A DNA stretch of 20,655 nt from an uncultured Beijerinckiaceae bacterium. GTDB lineage: Bacteria > Pseudomonadota > Alphaproteobacteria > Rhizobiales > Beijerinckiaceae. This document shows, piece after piece, positions 7,580 to 14,797 of the stretch (its first letter is position 1; each line of letters starts with the position of its first letter). Below the pieces are notes generated by a model. That model made no database searches and was not told where the DNA came from. It saw only the letters and a program-made list of their open reading frames with translations. The position numbers were made by a program, and so were the translations under genes. The stretch spans positions 1 to 20,655 of the forward strand of contig CALMGA010000045.1 of the NCBI GenBank assembly GCA_937863205.1, written 5' to 3'.

Positions 7580-8635
7580 ATGGTCGACGAAGCGCGGCTC
7601 AACGCCTTCATGGACAAGATGCTCGCCGATCTCGGCGGCGCCTTCAGCGTGTCGCTGGTCCGCATCGGCGATCGTCTCGGGCTGTACAAGGCCCTGCACG
7701 AGCACGGCGCGATGACGGTCGAAACCTTTGCGACGGCTGCCGGCATCGCACCGCGCTACGCCCGCGAGTGGTTGTCGCAGCAGGCCGCCTCCGGCTACCT
7801 CGCCTATCATTCGGGGAACCGCACCTTCGAGCTGCCGCCCGAACAGGCGATGGTGTTCGCCCTGCCCGACAGCCCGGTCTTCCTTCAGGGCGCCTTCGAC
7901 CTTGCCGCCGCGATGGTGGAGAACCAGGCGCCCGTGGAGGCGGCCTTCAAGTCCGGCGGCGGCGTCGGCTGGGGCGATCAGGCGCAGTGCCTGTTCTGCG
8001 CCACCGGGCGCTTCTTCCGCCCGGCCTACCACACCCATCTGCTGCCATCCTGGCTTCCGGCGCTCGACGGCGTGATCGCACGTCTCGAAGCGGGCGGCCG
8101 CGTCGCCGATGTCGGCTGCGGCCACGGCTTCTCGACGATCATGATGGCCAAGGCCTACCCGCACGCGCAGTTCACCGGTTACGACTTCCACCCGGCCTCG
8201 GTGGAGCAGGCGCGCCGTCACGCCGAGCAGCACGGGGTCGCCGGCAACACCAGCTTCGCCGTCGCGACCGCGAGCGACTTCCCCGGCCGCGACCTCGACC
8301 TCGTCACCTTCTTCGACTGCCTGCACGACATGGGCGATCCCGTCGGCGCCGCAGCCCATGTCCGCGAGGCGCTGAAGCCGGACGGCACCTGGATGGTGGT
8401 TGAGCCCCAGGCCGGCGACAGGCTCGAAGACAACCTCAACCCGATCGGCCGCTTGTCCTATGCGGGATCTACGATGGTCTGCGTGCCGACCTCGCTCGAT
8501 CAACCGGTGGGCCTCGCGCTCGGCGCCCAGGCCGGCTTCGCCCGCCTCGCGGCGGCGATCGGCGAAGGTGGCTTCGCCCGCGTGCGCAAGGCGACGGAAA
8601 CGCCGTTCAACATGGTCATCGAGGCGCGGCCTTAG
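7580..8635 (+). CDS. Class I SAM-dependent methyltransferase with N-terminal winged-helix-like domain
   Basis: This 351-residue protein has a helical front domain (residues 20-90: RIGDRLGLYKAL, IAPRYAREWLSQQAASGYL, ELPPEQAMV) like the dimerisation/winged-helix part of O-methyltransferases. A Rossmann methyltransferase domain follows, with SAM motif I VADVGCGHGFST (175-186), an acidic residue after strand 2 (YDFHPASVEQAR) and FFDCLHDMGDP (244-254). The layout matches Rv2258c-type and small-molecule O-methyltransferase-like proteins. ATG 7580 follows a GGGAG site with about 6 bases spacing. The substrate cannot be told from sequence. The PsiE-family gene starts 11 bases after its stop, so they are probably cotranscribed. 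Confidence 0.85.
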   Translation: MVDEARLNAFMDKMLADLGGAFSVSLVRIGDRLGLYKALHEHGAMTVETFATAAGIAPRYAREWLSQQAASGYLAYHSGNRTFELPPEQAMVFALPDSPVFLQGAFDLAAAMVENQAPVEAAFKSGGGVGWGDQAQCLFCATGRFFRPAYHTHLLPSWLPALDGVIARLEAGGRVADVGCGHGFSTIMMAKAYPHAQFTGYDFHPASVEQARRHAEQHGVAGNTSFAVATASDFPGRDLDLVTFFDCLHDMGDPVGAAAHVREALKPDGTWMVVEPQAGDRLEDNLNPIGRLSYAGSTMVCVPTSLDQPVGLALGAQAGFARLAAAIGEGGFARVRKATETPFNMVIEARP

Positions 8636-8646
8636 CCGCCCCGCCG

Positions 8647-9201
8647 ATGTCCGGATCCCTTGCCCCCGCTCCCGACGGAACCGCCGATCCCAAGTTGGCC
8701 CCGGCCAGAACGGCCGACAACCGCATCAGTGCCACCGATCAGCACGGCGAGGCACAGAACCAGACCATCACTGAGATCTTCACCAAGTTCGAGCACTGGA
8801 TCAGCATCGGCATCGGCGGTGTGCTGATCGTGGCCACGCTGCTGCTGCTGTCGGGAACCCTGGCCAGCGTATGGGACGTGGCGCGGCACTGGCCGGACAC
8901 GACCAACGTCTTCCTCGTCGTCGACAAGCTGCTGTTCGTGCTGATGCTGGTTGAAATCCTGCACACCGTCCGGCAATCAATCGCCAGCGACCAGATCGCG
9001 GTGGAGCCATTCCTGATCGTCGGACTGATCGCCTCGGTGCGGCGCATCCTGATCGTGACGGTGGAAGTCGCCAACGAGGGCAAGGGGCAGAACCCGGTCG
9101 AGTTCAATCACGCGATGATCGAACTCGCCGTTCTCGGCGCCCTGACCCTGATCCTGATCGTGTCGATCTACATGTCGCGGCGGAGCCGTGCCCTACGCTG
9201 A
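8647..9201 (+). CDS. PsiE-family (phosphate-starvation-inducible E type) membrane protein
   Basis: This 184-residue protein has a 45-residue polar N-terminus and four membrane helices (about residues 53-74, 88-108, 119-140 and 158-176). The blocks VVDKLLFVLMLVEILHTVRQ and VEPFLIVGLIASVRRILIV fit the PsiE family (PF06146), whose biochemical role is unknown. The start at 8647 has no good ribosome site, and the gap from the methyltransferase stop is only 11 bases, so translational coupling or reinitiation is likely. Phosphate regulation is known for E. coli PsiE but cannot be assumed here: I see no Pho box. Confidence 0.75.
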   Translation: MSGSLAPAPDGTADPKLAPARTADNRISATDQHGEAQNQTITEIFTKFEHWISIGIGGVLIVATLLLLSGTLASVWDVARHWPDTTNVFLVVDKLLFVLMLVEILHTVRQSIASDQIAVEPFLIVGLIASVRRILIVTVEVANEGKGQNPVEFNHAMIELAVLGALTLILIVSIYMSRRSRALR

Positions 9202-9235
9202 CGGCCGGCTTCGCGCAGACGTCCGCCGCGGACGA

Positions 9236-9451
9236 TCAGAAGCCCCAGTGGCTCTGCCAGGTGTCGTTGGCCGCCGGCGCGGCTGCCGGCGCAACGACGT
9301 AGCCGGTCGACTCCGCGACGAAATGGGCACGGTGGTGGACGACATGGTGCATCTGCACCGACTGATGCGCCGAGCGGGCCGGAAGCTCCCGTGCCTGGGC
9401 GGCACCGCAGAGCGTCAGGGTGGCGAGTGCAAAAGCTGCGAGAATCCTCAT
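9236..9451 (-). CDS. Small exported hypothetical protein with a His-containing core
   Basis: This 71-residue product has a standard signal peptide (residues 1-21, ending CGAAQA). The mature part of about 50 residues contains HHVVHHRAHF and ends WQSHWGF. ATG 9451 was chosen for the GAAGGA ribosome site 9 to 10 bases upstream on the minus strand and the immediate signal peptide. It lies 114 bases downstream of lutC and could be on the same transcript or have its own promoter. The histidines might bind a metal, but no recognised domain supports that. Similar tiny exported proteins are frequent in Hyphomicrobiales. Confidence 0.6.
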   Translation of the reverse strand: MRILAAFALATLTLCGAAQARELPARSAHQSVQMHHVVHHRAHFVAESTGYVVAPAAAPAANDTWQSHWGF

Positions 9452-9565
9452 GATCTGGTGTCCTTCTGTTGGTGGTCTCCATTTGGTCGGCATTATGGGG
9501 ATTGCCAGCGACGCCATTTCATGGCAGCCGCGCACTCAGGTCATATGACGCTCGCACGCGCGACG

Positions 9566-10156
9566 TCAGCCTCCGGCGGCTCTGGCGAGCGGCAGGATGG
9601 CGAGCGAGCGCACGCCCTGCGCCCCGTGGATCAGCACGCCTTCGATGTCGGCCGTCGCCGATGGGCCGGTGTGGAAGACGGCGTAGTGCGCGCTGGCGAA
9701 CTCGGGCCGCGCATAGGCCCGGTGCATGTTGGCGACGATGTCGGCCGGGTCGAGCAGCACGATGAGGTGCTGGGCGAGGTAGCCCAGCGTGTTGACGCCG
9801 AGTTCGGCTTCGGTCAGCAGAACCGAGCCGGTTTCCGCCACGCCGAAGGCGGCGCGCACGATCGCCACGTCCACGTCGGCGAGCGAGGACGGGGCGGCGG
9901 CGTTGTCGAGATCATGCGTGCCGGCGATCTCCGCGACGCGGGAAATCACCATGCTCGCGCCGGCGATCCGCTCTCGCACCGGCGCCAGCGGGTCGCCGGG
10001 CGACGGCTCCAATGCCGTGCCGCCCATCGCACGGAAGGCCGTCAGGAAGCGGGCGGTCAGGTCGCCGCCCTCGTCGAAGAAGGGCACCTCGGGCCGGGCC
10101 AGCGGCGCCGGCCTGTTGGCGCGGATCCTGGCGAGAATGGCGTCGCGACCGCTCAC
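9566..10156 (-). CDS. lutC: L-lactate utilization protein LutC (LUD domain)
   Basis: This 196-residue protein is a single LUD domain (PF02589). Signature pieces are FGVAETGSVLL (104-114) and GPSATADIEGVLIHGAQG (164-181), which is the most conserved part of the LutC/YkgG group. With LutA and LutB it forms the iron-sulfur complex that oxidises L-lactate to pyruvate in place of LldD. The start is GTG at 10154-10156, overlapping the lutB stop in a GTGA arrangement, which points to translational coupling. Its first five residues (MSGRD) are the same as those of LutB. It is the last gene of lutA-lutB-lutC; no intrinsic terminator is visible after it. Confidence 0.88.
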   Translation of the reverse strand: MSGRDAILARIRANRPAPLARPEVPFFDEGGDLTARFLTAFRAMGGTALEPSPGDPLAPVRERIAGASMVISRVAEIAGTHDLDNAAAPSSLADVDVAIVRAAFGVAETGSVLLTEAELGVNTLGYLAQHLIVLLDPADIVANMHRAYARPEFASAHYAVFHTGPSATADIEGVLIHGAQGVRSLAILPLARAAGG

Positions 10157-11811
10157 GGCGGGGGCTCCCCGTCAGCCGGCTTGGCTGGCGCCGACGCGAT
10201 CTGCCCGCTGTCGTCCCGCGCCCCGACATCCCGGTTCTGAACGCCCCGGTTCTGAACGCCCCGGTTCTGCACGCCCCGGTTCTTGGCCCACCACAGGTGA
10301 AAGCTTTCACCCGGCGGCTGCGGGTTCTCGCGACCCCGGCCCCAGGCGTTGAGGCGGCTGTAGGTGGCGAAGCGCGGCAGGTGCTGCAGCGCGCTGTCGG
10401 CGGTGGCAAGCGCCCGGCGGTACAAACGCGGATTGCCGAGCACGGCGCCGGCCGCCTGCATCGCCGTCTTCTTCGCCCAGGGCACCTCGTGCTCCCTCGC
10501 CATCACCTCGCGCCAAGCATAGATCTGCTCGTGCAGGTTGATCTTGACCGGGCACACGTTGGTGCAGGATCCGTTCAGCGTCGAGGCGAAGGGCAGGTTC
10601 GAGAACTTGTGCTTGTTGAAGGTCGGGTCGATCACCAGCCCGAGCGGCCCGGTATAGGTGAAGCCGTAGCTGAGGCCGCCCGAGCGCCGGTACACCGGGC
10701 AGGTGTTCATGCAGGCGCCGCAGCGGATGCACTTCAGAGACGTCCAGAACTGTTCCAGCCCGAGCCGGGCGGAGCGCCCGTTGTCGACGAGCACGACGTG
10801 CATCGCAGCTTCCCGGCGGGCGCTGCGGAAATGCGAGGTGTACTGCGTCACCGGCGAGCCCAAAGCCGAGCGCGACAGCAGCCGGATGAAGACGCCGAGG
10901 TCGCTCGTGCGCGGCACCAGCTTCTCGATGCCGACCGAAACGATGTGCAGCGGCGGCGTGTTGGCGCTGAGGTCGGCATTGCCCTCGTTGGTGCAGGTGA
11001 CCACGGCGCCGGTCTCGGCGACGATGAAGTTGCCCCCGGTCAACCCGGCGTCGGCGTCCAGGATCAGCGGGCGCGTGGTCATGCGCTGGGAGTGGGCGAG
11101 GTAATGCGGGTCGTCGTTGCCGGGCTCGGTGCCCAGCGTGCGGCTGAACACGTCGGCGACGTCCGAGCGCAGCTTATGGACGGAGGGCACCACGACGTGG
11201 CTCGGCGCCTCGTTGTCGAGCTGCTGGATGCGCTCGCCGAGATCGGTCTCGGTGACCGAGATGCCGTGCTCGCCGAGGTATTCGCGCATCCCGCATTCTT
11301 CGGTCAGCATCGATTTCGACTTGATCAGCGTCCGGGCACCGGCCTCGCGCAGGATCGCGAGGACGATGGCGTTGTGCTCGGCCGCGTCCTCGGCCCAGTG
11401 CACGGTGACGCCGTTGGCCTTCGCTGCCGCCTCGAACTGCAGGAGATAGGTGTCGAGGTGGGTGAGCGTGTGCTCCTTGATCTGCGAGGCGAGGGCGCGC
11501 AGCTCCTCCCATTCCGGCACGGCGAAGGCCTGGACGTCGCGCTTGCGGCGCAGGTCCCACAGGCGCTCGTCGTGGAACTTGAGGTGCTCGGGCGCGGCGA
11601 GGAAACGCTCGGCCGCCTCGGCGTGGTCGATCCGGCCCCGGCGCATCACGGCGCCGCGCGGCTGCGGTTCGCGCGCACCCGCTCGCCCGGCGTTGGGCTG
11701 CAACGGCCGGCTGGTCGTTTCACCGTGGGACAGGCGCTCGCCGTCCTGCCCGCGCGCCGATTCGTCGTCGCGGGCGCGCAGGTCTTCGTGCAGCAGGTCG
11801 CGCCCGCTCAT
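10153..11811 (-). CDS. lutB: L-lactate utilization iron-sulfur protein LutB, with extended ends
   Basis: This 552-residue protein has a LUD domain followed by a ferredoxin-like module. Cluster motifs are CIRCGACMNTCP (Cys361, 364, 367, 371) and GSCTNVCPVK (Cys416, Cys420). In the second motif the position where some family members have a further Cys is Asn (LNGSC). ATG 11811 overlaps the lutA stop (ATGA). This gives about 55 extra Arg/Glu/Gly-rich residues before the usual beginning, and Met56 (11646) is an alternative start matching family length better. The C-terminus carries a 15-bp tandem repeat encoding NRGVQ units, then a polar tail ending PPP. The protein shuttles electrons in the cytoplasmic or membrane-associated Lut complex. 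YkgF-type naming is equivalent. Confidence 0.88.
   Translation of the reverse strand: MSGRDLLHEDLRARDDESARGQDGERLSHGETTSRPLQPNAGRAGAREPQPRGAVMRRGRIDHAEAAERFLAAPEHLKFHDERLWDLRRKRDVQAFAVPEWEELRALASQIKEHTLTHLDTYLLQFEAAAKANGVTVHWAEDAAEHNAIVLAILREAGARTLIKSKSMLTEECGMREYLGEHGISVTETDLGERIQQLDNEAPSHVVVPSVHKLRSDVADVFSRTLGTEPGNDDPHYLAHSQRMTTRPLILDADAGLTGGNFIVAETGAVVTCTNEGNADLSANTPPLHIVSVGIEKLVPRTSDLGVFIRLLSRSALGSPVTQYTSHFRSARREAAMHVVLVDNGRSARLGLEQFWTSLKCIRCGACMNTCPVYRRSGGLSYGFTYTGPLGLVIDPTFNKHKFSNLPFASTLNGSCTNVCPVKINLHEQIYAWREVMAREHEVPWAKKTAMQAAGAVLGNPRLYRRALATADSALQHLPRFATYSRLNAWGRGRENPQPPGESFHLWWAKNRGVQNRGVQNRGVQNRDVGARDDSGQIASAPAKPADGEPPP
10231..10285. repeat. 15-bp in-frame tandem repeat at the lutB 3' end
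   Basis: Copies of CCGGTTCTGAACGCC lie at 10231-10245 and 10246-10260. A third at 10261-10275 has one change (A to C), and a partial fourth runs from 10276. Because the unit is 15 bases the reading frame is kept, and on the minus strand lutB encodes repeated N-R-G-V-Q. Such arrays change copy number by slippage, so this may vary among strains. Confidence 0.92.
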
Positions 11812-12551
11812 TGCGTCGCCCCGTTGAGAACCTGCGCGATGTGGATGAACTTCATCGGGCTTCCCGCGCGCTCGGCGCAGCCTTTCTGGTGCATCAGGCA
11901 GGAGGTATCGGCCGACACGATGTAGGCGGCGCCGGCCCTGGCATGGTCCGCCACCTTGTCGCAGCCGGCCTTGACCGACACCGCCTCCTCGAAGACCGAG
12001 AAGGTGCCGCCGAAGCCGCAGCATTCATCGGGTCGCGCCGGCTCGACGAGTTCGAGGCCCGCCACCTTGGCGAGGAGATCGAGGGGCTTGGAGAAGAACG
12101 GGGCGTTGATCTCGCTGGCACGGGCGTGCTCCAAGCCGCGCAGCGAACCACAGCCGTTGTGCAGCCCCACGCGGTGCGGAAACCGTGCCCAGGGGAACGC
12201 CTCGACCTTCAGGATGTCGTGGAGGAACTCCACCAGTTCGACCGTGCGGGCGCGCACGGCACGCACGGCGTCGGTCTGCTCAACGGCGGTGAACTTCGAG
12301 CGCACGTGGTTCACGCAGCTTCCCGAGGGGCAGACCACGTGATCGAAACCGGCGAATACGCGGGCAAAGTTGCGCTCGGTTGCCGCCGCCTCGGCCTGAC
12401 AGCCGGAATTCGCCATCGGCTGCCCGCAGCAGGTCTGATCGAAGGGGTAGTCCACCTCGCAGCCCAGCCGCTCCAGCAGCTGCAGGGTCGCAACCCCCAC
12501 TTCGGGAAAGAAGGCATCAATGTAGCAGGGGATGAACAGGCCGACCCGCAT
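11808..12551 (-). CDS. lutA: L-lactate utilization protein LutA (CCG-domain oxidoreductase subunit)
   Basis: This 247-residue protein has two cysteine-rich CCG domains (PF02754): TCCGQPMANSGC with Cys41-Cys42 and ECCGFGGTFS with Cys177-Cys178. Further cysteines lie at FIPCY and CPSGSC. These bind iron-sulfur clusters, as in heterodisulfide reductase and GlcF. The length and motif spacing fit LutA/YkgE rather than GlcF, which also has ferredoxin motifs. ATG 12551 was chosen because the family starts MRVGLFIPCYID and a GGA-containing site lies upstream; the frame is open to 12608. It is the first gene of lutABC. No GntR-type lutR or lldR regulator is visible nearby. Confidence 0.9.
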   Translation of the reverse strand: MRVGLFIPCYIDAFFPEVGVATLQLLERLGCEVDYPFDQTCCGQPMANSGCQAEAAATERNFARVFAGFDHVVCPSGSCVNHVRSKFTAVEQTDAVRAVRARTVELVEFLHDILKVEAFPWARFPHRVGLHNGCGSLRGLEHARASEINAPFFSKPLDLLAKVAGLELVEPARPDECCGFGGTFSVFEEAVSVKAGCDKVADHARAGAAYIVSADTSCLMHQKGCAERAGSPMKFIHIAQVLNGATQ

Positions 12552-12685
12552 CGCGCTTCCAACCCTCACAGGCGCCGGGTTTGCCCGGGCGCCAAATGCA
12601 ACTTGCACCCGATGCCCGGGTTCAATCGGCCGGGCCGGCTCCCATTTATATCGTCACGGTGGCCCGTACCACGGCGGCCAGCACC
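12552..12685. promoter_or_regulatory. Divergent intergenic region of lutABC and the chorismate-lyase-like gene
   Basis: Only 134 bases separate the two starts, so the lut promoter and that of the plus-strand gene share this stretch. I could not identify a convincing operator or promoter pair. Confidence 0.3.
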
Positions 12686-13387
12686 ATGCGCCAGCATTTC
12701 ATCCGCCATCATCTTCCCACGCTTCTCGCCCCGCTGCTCGGAAGTACGGTGGGCCTCGCCGCAGCCGCCCCGCTGCCGGACACCTTCGCCGCCCGCGTCG
12801 AGGCGCTGGCCTCCATGGCGAGCCTGAACGCCGCCATCCTCGGCAGCCGCAGCGCGACGGCGACGCTGGAAACCTGGTGCGCAACCCATGCGCTCGCGGC
12901 CGAGCCGACGGTTGTGGCCGTGCGCGTGCCGGGAGCGGACAAAGCGGCCGATGCCGAGCAACGTCGCCGCCTGCAGGTGGGGCCGGACGAGCCGATCCGC
13001 TATCGCCGCGTGCACCTGACCTGTGGCGGGCGGGTGCTGTCGGACGCCGACAACTGGTATGTTCCTTCGCGTCTGACGCCGGAAATGAACCGGGCGCTCG
13101 ACGCCACCGATCTGCCGTTCGGCAAGGTCGTGGCGTCGCTGCACCCGATGCGCCAGACCTTTGCCGCCGCAGTGCTGTGGAACGTTCTGCCGCCCGGCTG
13201 GGAGTTGCAGCCGCCGTCGGCGGACGGGCCGGGTGCGCTGGACTTGCCGGCGATCCTGTTCGAACACCGCGCCGTCCTTTACGACGCGCAGCGCCGGCCT
13301 TTCTGCGAGGTCGACGAGCACTACACCCGCGACAACCTCGCCTTCGCCTGGAGTCTTCCTTCGCCGGCCCCGGCCAAGGCGCGCTGA
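12686..13387 (+). CDS. Putative exported chorismate-lyase-like (UbiC-fold) protein
   Basis: This 233-residue protein starts with a basic-hydrophobic leader (residues 1-28, MRQHFIRHHLPTLLAPLL then AAAAP) that looks like a signal peptide. The rest resembles UbiC in layout: PIRYRRVHLTCGGRVLSDAD (103-122), WYVPSRLTPEM (124-134), TDLPFGKVV (141-149), then FEHRAVLYDAQRRPFCEVDEH with a glutamate (Glu211) near where UbiC has its catalytic Glu. If correct, it would bind an aromatic acid such as chorismate or 4-hydroxybenzoate, but outside the cytoplasm catalysis on chorismate is unexpected. I see the fold resemblance only by eye. ATG 12686 was chosen for the leader; the ribosome site is weak. The GT87 gene follows after 45 bases and may be cotranscribed. 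Confidence 0.55.
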   Translation: MRQHFIRHHLPTLLAPLLGSTVGLAAAAPLPDTFAARVEALASMASLNAAILGSRSATATLETWCATHALAAEPTVVAVRVPGADKAADAEQRRRLQVGPDEPIRYRRVHLTCGGRVLSDADNWYVPSRLTPEMNRALDATDLPFGKVVASLHPMRQTFAAAVLWNVLPPGWELQPPSADGPGALDLPAILFEHRAVLYDAQRRPFCEVDEHYTRDNLAFAWSLPSPAPAKAR

Positions 13388-13432
13388 CGACGAGGCCCGC
13401 CGGCCGCATGCTTCGTTAAGCCGGGGCGCCCT

Positions 13433-14665
13433 ATGCTGAGCCTCGGACAGGGGCCGCACGAGATGGACGGGCGAAAGTCGTCGCACGGGGCTGGGATCAT
13501 CACCCTCGCCGGTCTGGCCTGCTTCCTCTTCGTCTACTTCCGCTGCAGGCCCTGGGACCTGCGCGAGGGCGTGATGATCGGGGCGCCGCTGGGCCGCGAC
13601 TTCGTCAACTTCTGGCTCGGCGGCCGTTTGGCACTCGACGGCTCGCTGTCGACCCTGACCGACCTGCCGGCCTACAACGACCTCGTTTCGCGCACCTTCG
13701 ACCACGACCCGCGCGACACCTTCATCTTCTCCTACCCGCCGCACCTGCTGCTGCCGCTCGCGGCGCTGGCCTGCCTGCCCTATCGGCTGGCTCTGCTGGG
13801 GTGGACCGCCGCCAACCTCGCCGCCCTGGCGGCGGCGACACGGCTTGTCGAGCGCACCGACACCAAGCTCATGCTGTCGACCTGCCTGTCGCCGGCCGCG
13901 CTGGCGATGGTGATGTACGGTCATTTCGGCGGCCTGCTCGCCCTCGCCCTGGCGACCATCCTGCGCCAAGCCGAGCGCCGGCCGACCGTCGCCGGCCTGT
14001 GCCTTGCCGGACTGACGTTCAAACCGCAGCTGGCGCTGGTCGTCGGTCTCGTCCTGCTCGGTGCCGGGCGCTGGCGCTGCCTCGCCGCCGGCGCCGGCGC
14101 CACGCTCGTTCTGCTCGGCGCCTCCGTGGCGGCGTTCGGGCTCGACCCGTGGCGCGGCTTTCTCGGCGTGACGCTGCCCGTGCAGGGACGCCTGCTCACC
14201 GATTTCGAGCTCGGCATGCTGAGAACGACCATCTCCCCCTACCTCGGAGCGCGCGCCCTCGGCCTGTCCGGCACGGTCGCCTCCGCCGTGCAGATGGTGG
14301 CGAGCGCTGCGGCCGTGGCGCTCGCGGTGCGCGCCCTGCGCCGGGGCGAGGCGGCCGCGCCGGCCTTTCTCGCCGTGGCCCTCGCGGCGGTGATCGCGCT
14401 GCCCTACGCCAACGCCTACGACCTCGTGCTGCTCGCCCCGGCGCTGACCCCCATGGTTCTTGGCCGGCTCGCGGACGAAAAGGCCGGCGGGGGGAACGAG
14501 GGCTGGGCCGGCGCGGCCCGTCTCGTGACATGGATCGCGCCGCCGCTCGCCTGGCAGTTGATGTCGTGCGGCCTCCCGTTGCTGGCCGTTGCAGCCCTCG
14601 CCATGCTCGCAGCCGGTGCCGTGCCTCCGCGCATCCGCCCGGCGCAATGCCGCCTTGCCGCCTGA
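13433..14665 (+). CDS. GT87-type (DUF2029) membrane glycosyltransferase
   Basis: This 410-residue protein is mostly membrane helices. GRDFVNFWLGG (54-64) puts an Asp in the first outer loop, the usual catalytic position in GT-C enzymes. FSYPPHLLLPLAAL (99-112), YGHFGGLLALAL (162-173) and LTFKPQLALVVG (194-205) are typical of DUF2029/GT87 (PF09594), relatives of mycobacterial polyprenyl-phosphate-mannose transferases. It probably moves a sugar from a polyprenyl-phosphate donor to a lipid or glycan on the periplasmic side; the acceptor is unknown. ATG 13433 is used, with ATG 13463 (MDGRKSS) a real alternative because neither has a strong ribosome site. It likely shares a transcript with the gene before it. 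Confidence 0.8.
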   Translation: MLSLGQGPHEMDGRKSSHGAGIITLAGLACFLFVYFRCRPWDLREGVMIGAPLGRDFVNFWLGGRLALDGSLSTLTDLPAYNDLVSRTFDHDPRDTFIFSYPPHLLLPLAALACLPYRLALLGWTAANLAALAAATRLVERTDTKLMLSTCLSPAALAMVMYGHFGGLLALALATILRQAERRPTVAGLCLAGLTFKPQLALVVGLVLLGAGRWRCLAAGAGATLVLLGASVAAFGLDPWRGFLGVTLPVQGRLLTDFELGMLRTTISPYLGARALGLSGTVASAVQMVASAAAVALAVRALRRGEAAAPAFLAVALAAVIALPYANAYDLVLLAPALTPMVLGRLADEKAGGGNEGWAGAARLVTWIAPPLAWQLMSCGLPLLAVAALAMLAAGAVPPRIRPAQCRLAA

Positions 14666-14749
14666 TCGCAGCCCCTCGCACGCTGCGGACGGCGGCGGCG
14701 CGCCACGCCGAGCGCGCTTGCGGGCTGCCGCCGGATGGTGTGAGCTTCG

Positions 14750-14772
14750 CGCGCCGAGATTGCATCGGCGCG
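14750..14772. repeat. Inverted repeat upstream of the NDH-2 gene
   Basis: CGCGCCGA (14750-14757) and TCGGCGCG (14765-14772) pair perfectly around a 7-base loop, ending 25 bases before the ATG. It could be a leader hairpin, an operator, or the end structure of the GT87 transcript. No T-tract follows. Confidence 0.5.
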
Positions 14773-14797
14773 AGCGGTCCAGGCGAGATTCCAACTG

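Noticed and set aside
11808..12551. LutA as glycolate oxidase subunit GlcF or heterodisulfide reductase HdrD
   Set aside because: It lacks the N-terminal ferredoxin motifs of those proteins, has LutA length, and is followed by lutB and lutC.
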